A stretch of DNA of 14,114 nucleotides from DASQDN01 sp035630195. Its GTDB lineage: Bacteria > Acidobacteriota > Terriglobia > Bryobacterales > Bryobacteraceae. The notes beneath the pieces are model-generated. The model saw nothing but the letters and a program-made list of their open reading frames with translations, searched no databases and was not told the origin of the DNA. The stretch is taken from NCBI GenBank assembly GCA_035630195.1, contig DASQLD010000326.1:1-14114 (forward strand), given 5' to 3'. Position numbers and translations under genes: made by a program. Of the stretch, positions 1 to 7,050 are shown piece by piece. Numbering within the stretch: position 1 is the stretch's first letter; the number at the start of each line of letters is the position of its first letter.

Positions 1-172
1 CGGGTTCGGGCAGGATCGGCTTCGGATCCCACTTGCCTTCCTTCGAGATGAACATTCGCACAATCTCATAACGTTCCGGATTGAGCGCCTTCATGATCGA
101 TTCGGCAGAGCGCAACGAGACCTCATGTTCGCCGCTTCGCCCACCACACAATACCGCTACTTTGACTTTCAC
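1..172 (-). CDS. ddl: D-alanine--D-alanine ligase, N-terminal part (cut by window edge)
   Basis: Only the first 57 codons are present; the gene continues beyond position 1. D-Ala-D-Ala ligase is a cytoplasmic ATP-grasp enzyme that joins two D-alanines for the peptidoglycan precursor. The N-terminal domain is recognisable: a hydrophobic first strand (VKVKVAVLCGG) runs into GGRSGEHEVS (about residues 10-19), the hallmark of bacterial Ddl, followed by SLRSAESIMKAL and a second strand before ISKEGKW. The start is a GTG at 172-170. Its bases overlap the arginase stop as GTGA, with a purine-rich GGGGAAG about 8 nt upstream, so translation is probably coupled to arginase. The ATP-grasp and catalytic domains lie outside the window and cannot be judged. 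Confidence 0.9.
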   Translation of the reverse strand, partial: MKVKVAVLCGGRSGEHEVSLRSAESIMKALNPERYEIVRMFISKEGKWDPKPILPEP

Positions 173-1083
173 AGAATTCGCTTCCCCAGCGCGGACAATG
201 CCAATTCCACTCCTAGCTTTGCGGTTTGGTTGGCGATGTCAAGAACCGGATTCACTTCTACAATCTCCATTCCCACAAGTTTGCCCGAATCGCACAGGAT
301 CTCCATCGCCAGATGCGCTTCGCGGTAGGTAAGACCACCGCGAACAGGCGTACCCACTCCAGGAGCTTCTGATGGATCGACAGAATCCATATCGAAGGAC
401 AGGTGGACGCCGTCTGTCCCATCTGTTGCATGGGCGATCGCTTCGTTCAACACGGACCGCAAGCCACGTTCATCGATCTCGCGCATCGTGTAGGCGGCAA
501 CGCCGGCATCACGAACGTTGATGACTTCAGTTCGGTCAACATCGCGCAGGCCGACAATCGCCACGTTATGAGGATCAACCTTTGGGGCAAATCCAAAAAT
601 GTCGGTTAGTTCCGACGGCCCTTGCCCGATGCAGCAGGCTAGCGGCATCCCATGCACATTGCCGCTCGGCGAAGTATCCGGCGTATTCATATCGGCGTGG
701 GCATCGATCCAAATGACCCCGATCTTCGCGCCCGCTTCGCGATAAGCGTGTGCGATGCCGGAGACAGTGCCAATAGCAATTGAGTGATCGCCACCTAGCA
801 CCAGTGGCATCCTCTTGTGCGACACCGCGCCATAGACCATCTCTCCGAGCCGCGCGCACGTTTCGTAGATTTCCGGAAGGAAGCGCGCACGTTTGGGACC
901 GATCGGCGTGGCTTCCGGCTGGGCAACGTCGATATTCCCAAGATCCTGGACCTCGTAGCCCAGCGCTTCAATTCGCTCATCAAGGCCTGCGAGGCGCAGC
1001 GCCGACGGGCCCATATCTACCCCGCGACGTCCGGCGCCGAGATCCATGGGCGCGCCAATGACTGCGATGCAGCTATGGCGCAT
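169..1083 (-). CDS. rocF: Arginase (ureohydrolase family, Mn-dependent)
   Basis: A 304-residue cytoplasmic enzyme expected to hydrolyse L-arginine to L-ornithine and urea. The full binuclear manganese site of the ureohydrolase fold can be read by eye: GGDHS at 97-101 (H100), DAHAD at 127-131 (D127, H129, D131) and SFDMDSVDP at 229-237 (D231, D233). EVNP at 276-279 supplies the conserved Glu. The segment TSPSGNVHGMPLA (about 137-149) is typical of arginases rather than agmatinases or formimidoylglutamases. Length is normal for bacterial arginase. The ATG lies 3 nt after the asnS stop, and the 3' end overlaps the ddl GTG by 4 nt, so it sits inside the operon. No urease or ornithine-pathway gene is visible nearby. 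The symbol rocF is assigned by family; substrate is inferred. Confidence 0.92.
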   Translation of the reverse strand: MRHSCIAVIGAPMDLGAGRRGVDMGPSALRLAGLDERIEALGYEVQDLGNIDVAQPEATPIGPKRARFLPEIYETCARLGEMVYGAVSHKRMPLVLGGDHSIAIGTVSGIAHAYREAGAKIGVIWIDAHADMNTPDTSPSGNVHGMPLACCIGQGPSELTDIFGFAPKVDPHNVAIVGLRDVDRTEVINVRDAGVAAYTMREIDERGLRSVLNEAIAHATDGTDGVHLSFDMDSVDPSEAPGVGTPVRGGLTYREAHLAMEILCDSGKLVGMEIVEVNPVLDIANQTAKLGVELALSALGKRIL

Positions 1084-1086
1084 TCT

Positions 1087-2400
1087 TTATGGCCTCGTGC
1101 GGTACAGCATGCGCGGGTACGGAATAGTCTCACGAACGTGTTCGAGCCCGCAGATCCAGGCAACGCACCGTTCGACACCCATCCCGAATCCACCGTGCGG
1201 GACGGCTCCGAACTTACGAAGATCGAGGTACCATTCGAATGCCGACGCCGGCAATCCGTGGTCTTCGAGACGCTTAACCAGTAGGCTGTAGTTGTGAACA
1301 CGCTGCCCGCCGCCAATGATCTCACCGTAGCCTTCGGGAGCAATTACGTCGACGCCCAAAGCTAATTCCGGTCGGTCAGGATCGGTCTCGAAGTAGAATG
1401 CCTTAATCTCTGCGGGATAGCGATCGACCATTACCGGAATGTCTAGATCGTTCGTCAGCAGGGTCTCGTCCGTGTTACCGAAATCCCCGCCCCATTGGAT
1501 TTCACTGCCTTTTGACTGGAGATTCTTGATTGCATCGTCGTAGGTCATGCGCGGGAACGGAGCCTTCACTTTTTCGAGTTTGCTTGTGTCCCGTTCCAGA
1601 ATCTTCAGTTCGGCGCCGCACTTGTCGAGCACACGTTGGACAACGTGTTGCACCATATCCTCTGCGACTCGCTTGACCTCTTCAAGATCGGCAAACGCCA
1701 TTTCCGGCTCAACCATCCAGAACTCGGTCAGATGCCGCCGCGTTTTCGATTTTTCAGCGCGGAATGTCGGCCCGAAGCAATAGACCTTGCCGAACGCCAT
1801 TGCGTTCGCCTCGTTATAGAGCTGGCCCGACTGCGTTAAGTAAACCTTTTCGTCTTCAAAGTAATCAACTTCGAATAGCGTAGTGGTGCCTTCACAAGCG
1901 GCCGGCGTAAAGATCGGCGTATCGACGAGAACGAAGCCACGATCATCGAAATAATCACGGATCGCGCGAATCACTTCATGTCTAACGCGAATGATAGAGT
2001 GTTGCCGACGGCTCCGGAGCCAGAGGTGACGGCGATCGAGAAGAAAATCCGGTCCATGCTCTTTGGGAGTAATCGGGTAGGGATCGTTCTCGTCGACACG
2101 CTGCAGCACTTCAACGCCTGTGATATCGAGTTCGTACCCTCCTGGAGCGCGTTGCTCCTCACGAACTCGGCCGATGATCTTCAGGGAGCTTTCCTGCGTT
2201 AGGTGCTTGAGTGTCTCGAAGATGTCCTCCGGCAACTCGCTTTTCACACCGACGCACTGCATGATTCCGGAGCCGTCGCGCACTTGTGGAAACACGATCT
2301 TGCCGGACTTGCGAAGGTTGTAAAGCCAGCCGGCAAGCCGGATTTCTTCGCCCGAATGCTTTCCCGCATCCGCAATGCGGATGGTCGGAATCTCACTCAT
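1087..2400 (-). CDS. asnS: Asparaginyl-tRNA synthetase
   Basis: A 437-residue class II aminoacyl-tRNA synthetase that charges tRNA-Asn with asparagine. The N-terminal OB-fold anticodon-binding domain covers about 1-105 (IRLAGWLYNLRKSGKIVFPQVRD-like core). The catalytic domain follows: motif 1 around 158-165 (VDTPIFTP), motif 2 around 213-227 (FRAEKSKTRRHLTEF) and motif 3 around 403-412 (GGFGMGVERC). The motif 2 form RRHLTEFWMVEPE distinguishes AsnRS from bacterial AspRS, and the large AspRS insertion domain is absent, as the length also shows. The ATG is preceded by GGAG at 7-nt spacing, inside the end of the preceding gene, with which it overlaps by 8 nt. An archaeal-type AspRS is the only real alternative and fits motif 2 less well. 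Confidence 0.95.
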   Translation of the reverse strand: MSEIPTIRIADAGKHSGEEIRLAGWLYNLRKSGKIVFPQVRDGSGIMQCVGVKSELPEDIFETLKHLTQESSLKIIGRVREEQRAPGGYELDITGVEVLQRVDENDPYPITPKEHGPDFLLDRRHLWLRSRRQHSIIRVRHEVIRAIRDYFDDRGFVLVDTPIFTPAACEGTTTLFEVDYFEDEKVYLTQSGQLYNEANAMAFGKVYCFGPTFRAEKSKTRRHLTEFWMVEPEMAFADLEEVKRVAEDMVQHVVQRVLDKCGAELKILERDTSKLEKVKAPFPRMTYDDAIKNLQSKGSEIQWGGDFGNTDETLLTNDLDIPVMVDRYPAEIKAFYFETDPDRPELALGVDVIAPEGYGEIIGGGQRVHNYSLLVKRLEDHGLPASAFEWYLDLRKFGAVPHGGFGMGVERCVAWICGLEHVRETIPYPRMLYRTRP

Positions 2401-3247
2401 GAACGGGCTCCGCGACAGTTAACGCATCCAGCCGTTCAAAGATCTGTTTCACCAACTCAAGGGGACGCTCTACATTGGGAGCTTCCTTCAGTTCAAGTAG
2501 AAGTGGATACTGCTCGGGGCGCGAAGCAAGCAGCCGGGTGACTTTCGGCCAATCAATCGTCCCGCCTTCGGCTACGAACGGGAAGAGATGTTTGTCCTCT
2601 TTGCCATCGTTGTCGTGAATGTGTGTCGAACGGATGCGTGTCTTCATGCTGCTATAGGCGTCATCGATTCCCTCAACGATGTGCGCGTGGCCGGTGTCGA
2701 GGCAAAAGTTCAGATCGAGGTGTGTGTAGTCGAGGAAATTACGAAGTCTGTTTGAACTGGAGAACCCGTTAGGAATATTCTCCAGTAGAATTTCGACGCC
2801 GCGCTGGCGGGCAAACACCATCAATTCTTCTAGCGAGCTGAAGGCCGCATCCACTTTTCGCTCGTCGTATTCTTCAGCTGGGCCGCCGAGATGCTGAATC
2901 ATGTAGCGAAACGGAATCAACTCGGCGATTTCCAGAACACGCTTGATTTCGTCGACAACACGGATACGTCTCGCCTTCACCGGTTCAGTGATATTCAGCG
3001 CGGACTGCGGTCCCGACCTGCCCCATACGTTGTCATCGTAGATAGGCGAGTGGATCGAATGCAGTTTCAGTGGAGAGTCTTTAAACCAATGCCCAAGCTC
3101 CGCCACCTGAGCACGGTTGTGCCAGTCGAGGTGTTGCTTGGCGCAGAAGATCTCGACTGCGGGAACTCCTGCGTCCCAGATTCGGTCGAGCCAAACCGAA
3201 GTCAGTCTATAGTTGACGAACAAATGCGTCGAGAGAGCGTGCTTCAT
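2393..3247 (-). CDS. TIM-barrel sugar-phosphate isomerase/epimerase-like protein (AP endonuclease 2 superfamily)
   Basis: A 284-residue protein of the xylose isomerase-like TIM-barrel superfamily (Pfam AP_endonuc_2 type). The positions that bind metal in endonuclease IV and its relatives all seem present by eye: H66 (HSIHSPIY), H119 (MIQHLGG), E156-N157 (LLENIPNG), D184 and H187 (LDTGHAH), H209/H211 (STHIHDNDG), D218-x-H220 and E252 (LLELKE). A metal-dependent isomerase, epimerase or dehydratase is therefore plausible; members of this superfamily cannot be assigned a substrate from sequence. It lies 11 nt after the gamma-glutamyltransferase stop and overlaps asnS by 8 nt. The ATG has no clear Shine-Dalgarno, which suggests translational coupling. 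A more complete-looking paralogue lies on the other strand at 11498-12313. True endonuclease IV is unlikely given the divergent loops. Confidence 0.82.
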   Translation of the reverse strand: MKHALSTHLFVNYRLTSVWLDRIWDAGVPAVEIFCAKQHLDWHNRAQVAELGHWFKDSPLKLHSIHSPIYDDNVWGRSGPQSALNITEPVKARRIRVVDEIKRVLEIAELIPFRYMIQHLGGPAEEYDERKVDAAFSSLEELMVFARQRGVEILLENIPNGFSSSNRLRNFLDYTHLDLNFCLDTGHAHIVEGIDDAYSSMKTRIRSTHIHDNDGKEDKHLFPFVAEGGTIDWPKVTRLLASRPEQYPLLLELKEAPNVERPLELVKQIFERLDALTVAEPVHE

Positions 3248-3258
3248 TTGAGAGAGTT

Positions 3259-4917
3259 CTAGAATCCTTCAGACTTGCCGTAACTTCGACCGTCGGCGCC
3301 ACCTTGCACCCAGCCGTTTTCGACCACGATGGCGAAGACTCGCGCAACTGCTGATGCGGTCTCCACCGTGTGTCCACGCTGCTGCAGAAGCCGGATTGTA
3401 TCAGGGGAGAAGCCCCGTTCCATGGTGATTTTGTCGGGCATCCACTGATGATGAAACCGTGGCGCGTCGACGGCATCCTGGACGTTCATGCCGAAATCGA
3501 CTACGTTCAAAATCGTCTGCAATACGGAAGTGATGATGCGCCCGCCTCCGGGTCCTCCTACAACCATGAACAGTTTGCCGTCGCGCACAAGAATTGTCGG
3601 CGTCATCGAGGATAGGGGACGCTTTCCGGGCTTAATTGCGTTTGCCTCGCCTTGCACAAGACCGAACATGTTGGCCATTCCGGGTTTTGCAGCAAAGTCG
3701 TCCATCTCGTTATTCAGCAGAAAGCCGAGTCCAGGCGCCGTCACTCCGCTACCGTGACCGCCATTCAAAGTGTATGTGAGGCTGACTGCATTTCCGGCTT
3801 TATCAACGATCGAGAAGTGCGTCGTTTCGGAGCTTTCATACGCTCCCAGGGATCCCGGGCGAACGGATTCACTAGAGCTTGCTCGCTCCGCATCGATGGA
3901 GGAACGAACCTTCCTGATGTATTCGGGATGCGTTAGCGCTCGAACGGGAACCTTCGTGAAATCGGGATCGCCCAGATATTCGCTTCTATCGGCATAGTAG
4001 CGGCGCATCGTCTCTACGATGTAGTGAATTGTCGCAGCGGCGCCCCAACCCGCCTCCTTGTACTGCGATCCTTCCAGCACACCCAACATCTGAAGTAATC
4101 CAATACCGCCAGAACTCGGTGGCGGCGCCGTCAAGATTTCGAAATCTTTGTATTTGCCTTTCAGGACTTCGCGCTCGATGGGCTTGTACGCCTTGAGATC
4201 TTCGAGCGTGATTAACCCGCCATTGGCGGCCATTGCTTTCGCCAGTTTGTGGGCAGTCTGGCCATCATAGAAGTCGTCGGGGTCACGAGAGATTCGTTCG
4301 AGCGTTCGGGCGAGATCTCGTTGAATGAACGTATCCCCCGGCTGATAGGGTTGGCCAAAAATTTCCTTCGATGCGGGATAGCGATTGAATCGCTCGGCTG
4401 CGCCGCTCAGGGTTTGCGCAAGCCCATAAGAGACAAGGATCCCGTCACGCGCCAAACGCACAGCCGGCTCAACCAACTCTTTCCACGGCTTGCCGCCATA
4501 TTTCTTATGCGCTAGCGCAAGGCCACGCACTGTTCCAGGTACGCCGGAAGCGCGCCATCCTTCAATACTGTCGCGCGTCGGCTTACCTTGGGCGTCGAGA
4601 TACATGTCTCGCGATGATTTTCGCGGCGCTCGCTCACGAAAGTCGATGAACGTCGAGCGGCCATCGGCGAAACGCGCAAGAAGAAATCCCCCTCCCCCGA
4701 GATTTCCCGCAACCGGATAAGTCACAGCAAGCGCGAGAGCGACCGCCACCGCTGCATCGACAGCGTTTCCACCCGATTTTAGAACCGCAGCGCCAACATC
4801 CGCGGCGATAGGCTCTTCCGTGACCACAATTCCATTCCGCGCACGGAAAGGTTGCCGCGCCCACACGGTGTCTGTCATGCATAAAAATGCAAGCAGGACG
4901 GCGAGAAGGCGGGTCAC
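3259..4917 (-). CDS. ggt: Gamma-glutamyltranspeptidase, secreted precursor
   Basis: A 552-residue N-terminal-nucleophile hydrolase precursor that cleaves gamma-glutamyl bonds (glutathione and related peptides) outside the cytoplasm. Residues 1-20 form a signal peptide ending VWA-RQ. The large-subunit region has DFRERAP (92-98), whose Arg should bind the gamma-glutamyl carboxylate, and APPPSSGG (264-271). Autoprocessing should occur before T365 in ETTHFSIVD, freeing the catalytic Thr. The small subunit has YTLNGGHGSG, LLNNEMDDF (400-408), the lid-loop-like AAKPGMANMFG, RPLSSMTP (433-440), GGPGGGRIIT and APRFHHQW. Length is normal. The start is GTG at 4917; AGGA overlapping the upstream rRNA methyltransferase stop gives a 7-nt spacing, so the two genes are probably coupled. 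Confidence 0.95.
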   Translation of the reverse strand: MTRLLAVLLAFLCMTDTVWARQPFRARNGIVVTEEPIAADVGAAVLKSGGNAVDAAVAVALALAVTYPVAGNLGGGGFLLARFADGRSTFIDFRERAPRKSSRDMYLDAQGKPTRDSIEGWRASGVPGTVRGLALAHKKYGGKPWKELVEPAVRLARDGILVSYGLAQTLSGAAERFNRYPASKEIFGQPYQPGDTFIQRDLARTLERISRDPDDFYDGQTAHKLAKAMAANGGLITLEDLKAYKPIEREVLKGKYKDFEILTAPPPSSGGIGLLQMLGVLEGSQYKEAGWGAAATIHYIVETMRRYYADRSEYLGDPDFTKVPVRALTHPEYIRKVRSSIDAERASSSESVRPGSLGAYESSETTHFSIVDKAGNAVSLTYTLNGGHGSGVTAPGLGFLLNNEMDDFAAKPGMANMFGLVQGEANAIKPGKRPLSSMTPTILVRDGKLFMVVGGPGGGRIITSVLQTILNVVDFGMNVQDAVDAPRFHHQWMPDKITMERGFSPDTIRLLQQRGHTVETASAVARVFAIVVENGWVQGGADGRSYGKSEGF

Positions 4918-4926
4918 TTCCCTATC

Positions 4927-5655
4927 CTACGCCATCCGGCGCTTCCACTCGAAAAGGACAATACCCGCGGCCACCGACACGTTCAGAGATGGAATTGTGC
5001 CTGCCATAGGGATGCGGATGAGTACGTCACAATGATTCCGAACGAGCTGGTGAAGCCCCTTACCTTCCCCGCCTAAAACGAGGACAGTCGGTGTAGCGTA
5101 GTCGATTGTGTCGTACGATTCCGCGCCACGTTCATCCAGGCCGTAGATCCAATAGCCGCGCTTTTTCAAGTCTTCCAGCGTCCGCGTAACATTGCCGACG
5201 CGTACAACTGGCACGTATTCGAGGGCGCCCGCGGCTGATTTGGCGACAGTTTCGGTAAGTCCCGCCGCCCGGCGCTCCGGAATCATCACGGCGGCAGCTC
5301 CGGCTGCGTTCGCCGTGCGGACAACCGCGCCCAGATTGTGAGGATCTTCGACGCCATCGAGCATCACCAGGAGGCGGGCGTGTTCGACTATGTCGGTGAG
5401 TTCCGCATACTTGGTTGCCGCCCCATATGCAACGACGCCCTGATGATTGTCTCCGCCCCCGGCTCGATCCAGTCCCGAGCGTTGCTCGAATCGCACGGGA
5501 ACGCCACGTTCACGGCAAAGGTCGATTATTTCCTGGAGTCGGGGCCCACCGGAGCCCTTCGCGATCATTACACGATCGATCGCGCGTCCGGCCTTCAGCG
5601 CTTCTCGAACTGGATGAACACCCACAAGAACGCTCACGATTCCTTGATCGTACAC
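4927..5655 (-). CDS. rlmB: TrmH/SpoU-family 23S rRNA (guanosine-2'-O-)-methyltransferase, RlmB type
   Basis: A 242-residue SPOUT methyltransferase. The N-terminal substrate-binding domain (about 8-80) has GVHPVREALKAG and DNHQGVVAYGA, as in RlmB. The knotted SAM domain shows all three motifs: motif 1 DGVEDPHNLGAVVRTANAAG (100-119, N107 and R113), motif 2 LGGEGKGL (194-201) and motif 3 IPMAGTIPSLNVSVAAG (215-231). The expected role is 2'-O-methylation of a guanosine in the 23S rRNA peptidyl-transferase region, with SAM as donor. It is the first gene of the six-gene minus-strand run. The 5655 start is GTG. A GTG at 5637 (Val7), behind AAGGA at 3-4 nt, would give an N-terminus closer to relatives, so the exact start is open. 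Another TrmH-type specificity cannot be excluded. Confidence 0.9.
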   Translation of the reverse strand: MYDQGIVSVLVGVHPVREALKAGRAIDRVMIAKGSGGPRLQEIIDLCRERGVPVRFEQRSGLDRAGGGDNHQGVVAYGAATKYAELTDIVEHARLLVMLDGVEDPHNLGAVVRTANAAGAAAVMIPERRAAGLTETVAKSAAGALEYVPVVRVGNVTRTLEDLKKRGYWIYGLDERGAESYDTIDYATPTVLVLGGEGKGLHQLVRNHCDVLIRIPMAGTIPSLNVSVAAGIVLFEWKRRMA

Positions 5656-5663
5656 TGACTGAA

Positions 5664-5692
5664 TTGCAATGTTCCCGCGCGTTAGCTAATAG
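5664..5692 (+). promoter_or_regulatory. Possible sigma70-like promoter before the first plus-strand gene
   Basis: TTGCAA at 5664-5669 and TAATAG at 5687-5692 are separated by exactly 17 nt in the 47-nt divergent gap between the rRNA methyltransferase and the secreted protein at 5703. A transcript would start near 5699, only a few bases before the GTG. That would exclude the good Shine-Dalgarno AGGGA (5691-5695) from the message, so either the match is accidental or translation is near-leaderless. Confidence 0.3.
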
Positions 5693-5702
5693 GGAAAGAC
5701 TT

Positions 5703-6242
5703 GTGAATGTGACTACACGCCGCACAGTGATGAGCGCACTTCTTGGCTTCAGCGCCGGGTCTGTGCTTTGCGGAACTCCTCTCGATATAGGAGCGTGGCG
5801 GGCTTTCGAAGCTGTCGAAGAGGCGTGGATTCGCGATCGTCACGCGCTTTTGCTGGAACAATGTCCCGACTGCCGTGGGCCTGCGTCAATCGATCTTGAT
5901 CTGAAGCTCGCCGAATTGCAGCGCAGAGGCATTCAGTTCGAATATTTGAACAAACATCAACCCGCGCAGCTTCGTGGCGGCCTGTGGGAACTGACCTGGA
6001 TTCCCTTGCGCCCGCGCGATGTATCGCGACTACTTTCCACAAACGCACAGTACCGCGAGAATGAGGACAGAATTCAGCGCCTCACCGCGACGCTTCGCAA
6101 CAATCCACACTACGATCATTTCCGGACATCGCAAATACGGTTGTGGAAAACACCGGAGTATCGGTCCGCGCATCGACGCTACTCAGGACGCCTGTACGAG
6201 TTGAATAGAACTTACAGCGGATCCGTCAACGGAAGTCCGTAG
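5703..6242 (+). CDS. Hypothetical protein with twin-arginine-like N-terminus
   Basis: I do not recognise this 179-residue protein. The GTG at 5703 is chosen because AGGGA lies 7 nt upstream and the open frame farther upstream only mirrors the methyltransferase gene; ATG at 5730 (Met10) is an alternative. The N-terminus TTRRTVMSALLGFSAGSVLCG combines two arginines with a hydrophobic run of about 13 residues, resembling a Tat signal peptide. Export is likely but the cleavage site is unclear. The mature part is polar, with EQCPDCRG (Cys54 and Cys57, a possible disulfide or metal pair) and an Arg/Tyr-rich, probably helical C-terminal half (REN, RIQRL, YRSAHRRY, LYELNRTY). It stands between divergent operons with another small secreted protein 62 nt downstream. 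Confidence 0.65.
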   Translation: MNVTTRRTVMSALLGFSAGSVLCGTPLDIGAWRAFEAVEEAWIRDRHALLLEQCPDCRGPASIDLDLKLAELQRRGIQFEYLNKHQPAQLRGGLWELTWIPLRPRDVSRLLSTNAQYRENEDRIQRLTATLRNNPHYDHFRTSQIRLWKTPEYRSAHRRYSGRLYELNRTYSGSVNGSP

Positions 6243-6304
6243 TATCGTTCTTCCACTGAGCTTTTGTCTATCGATTCCGTGCTATCTGCAGCGGACGCAG
6301 GTAT

Positions 6305-6739
6305 ATGGGAATTAAATTTCTGCTGTTGCTTCTTGCCGCACGTGTTGTGTTCGCCGCCGATTGGGAAACCGTTCGGCGAATCTCGCCAGACAAAGACATA
6401 GATGTGCGTACGCGCGATAACAAGGTGGCTGGCGGCGCCTTCATTTCCGCTAGTGACGCAAGCCTCGTGTTGCGATCTAAGTCGGGAGAACGATCCATTT
6501 CGAAGGATGAAATCGATCATGTCCGTGTGGCTGATCCTTCTCGCCGTGTGAACAAGGGATTGCTGACAACGGTGATTGGCGCAGGTGTCGGCTTGGCTAT
6601 CGGCCTCTTTGCCTGTCCATCCTGCGCCAACGAAGGCGCTCCCTTCAAGTACACCGGACGCCTCACAGCCATCGGCGCAGGCGTGGGCGCGACTGGATTT
6701 CTATCCACGCCTTACCGCACTGTTTACAAAAGGCGCTAG
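6305..6739 (+). CDS. Small secreted or membrane-anchored hypothetical protein
   Basis: A 144-residue protein with a clear signal peptide (KFLLLLLAARVVFA, cleavage near residues 17-18). Next comes a short beta-rich segment (about 20-76): SPDKDIDVRTRDNKVAGG, then SASDASLVLRSKSGERSI and KDEIDHVRV. This pattern, charged strand, 'x-G-x-F-x-S-x-S-D-x-x-L-V-L', then a basic strand, resembles small Sm-like or barrel modules seen in secreted proteins, but I cannot name a family. The C-terminal part has two glycine-rich hydrophobic stretches (about 85-103 and 119-133) around CPSC (104-107). These could form a membrane hairpin. The ATG follows GCAGGT, a weak ribosome site. A continuous plus frame in another phase across the 3' half looks like a shadow. 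Confidence 0.65.
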   Translation: MGIKFLLLLLAARVVFAADWETVRRISPDKDIDVRTRDNKVAGGAFISASDASLVLRSKSGERSISKDEIDHVRVADPSRRVNKGLLTTVIGAGVGLAIGLFACPSCANEGAPFKYTGRLTAIGAGVGATGFLSTPYRTVYKRR

Positions 6740-7050
6740 TTCCAGCGGGTCACAATGCTTGCATTTCGCACGACATCCCGTGGTCGATCCGTTGTTCCAA
6801 GCTGGCAGGGAAATAATCGGGCACTCTACCTCGGCGGCAGCTCATGTGGGGCGGCCTCACACAGTCTGCGAACCAATCTGGGCGATACGATTTTGGGCCG
6901 CGGAGCCATCTGTAGCTGGCTTACGACGCCTCATTGAAAGACATACTCGTCGATTGAGCCTTGGCTTCGTTTTGCGATTCTGAAGCATGCATGACACTGT
7001 GTCACTCATCGCAAATAAGAAGCTTGCATCCGTAGGCGCCACGCTGTAGC
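6740..7050. other. 311-nt gap with no convincing gene
   Basis: The gap separates the small secreted protein from the MerR-type gene. Short open frames cross it (for example 6755-6937 on plus), but their products are low-complexity and match nothing I know. No tRNA cloverleaf or T-rich intrinsic terminator was found. The last 80 nt hold the nested inverted repeats listed separately, so the downstream part is probably the regulatory region of the regulator gene. The first 230 nt may be decayed coding sequence or leader. Confidence 0.5.
6971..7015. repeat. Nested inverted repeats upstream of the MerR-type gene
   Basis: TTTGCGAT (6971-6978) pairs perfectly with ATCGCAAA (7008-7015). Inside this 8-bp outer stem lies a perfect 13-nt palindrome, TGACACtGTGTCA (6992-7004), immediately preceded by GCATGC (6986-6991). 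The outer right arm ends 35 nt before the ATG at 7051. This could be an operator, perhaps for autoregulation since MerR dimers bind dyads, or a folded 5' leader. There is no T-tract, so an intrinsic terminator is unlikely. Confidence 0.5.

Noticed and set aside
2203..2541. 112-codon plus-strand open frame opposite asnS and the TIM-barrel gene
   Set aside because: It lies antisense to two well-supported genes, resembles no protein, and mirrors their codon structure.
5415..5702. Upstream extension of the secreted-protein frame into the methyltransferase gene
   Set aside because: This part is antisense to rlmB and encodes a low-complexity Arg/His/Pro-rich stretch; the ribosome site before GTG 5703 marks a better start.
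6576..6983. 135-codon plus-strand frame spanning the secreted-protein 3' end and the gap
   Set aside because: Its first half is an out-of-frame copy of a better gene and its product matches nothing; at most a remnant, not supportable as a gene.
6740..7050. Possible tRNA or small RNA gene in the 311-nt gap
   Set aside because: No acceptor stem, T-arm consensus or anticodon arm could be assembled; only the dyads near 6971-7015 stand out.
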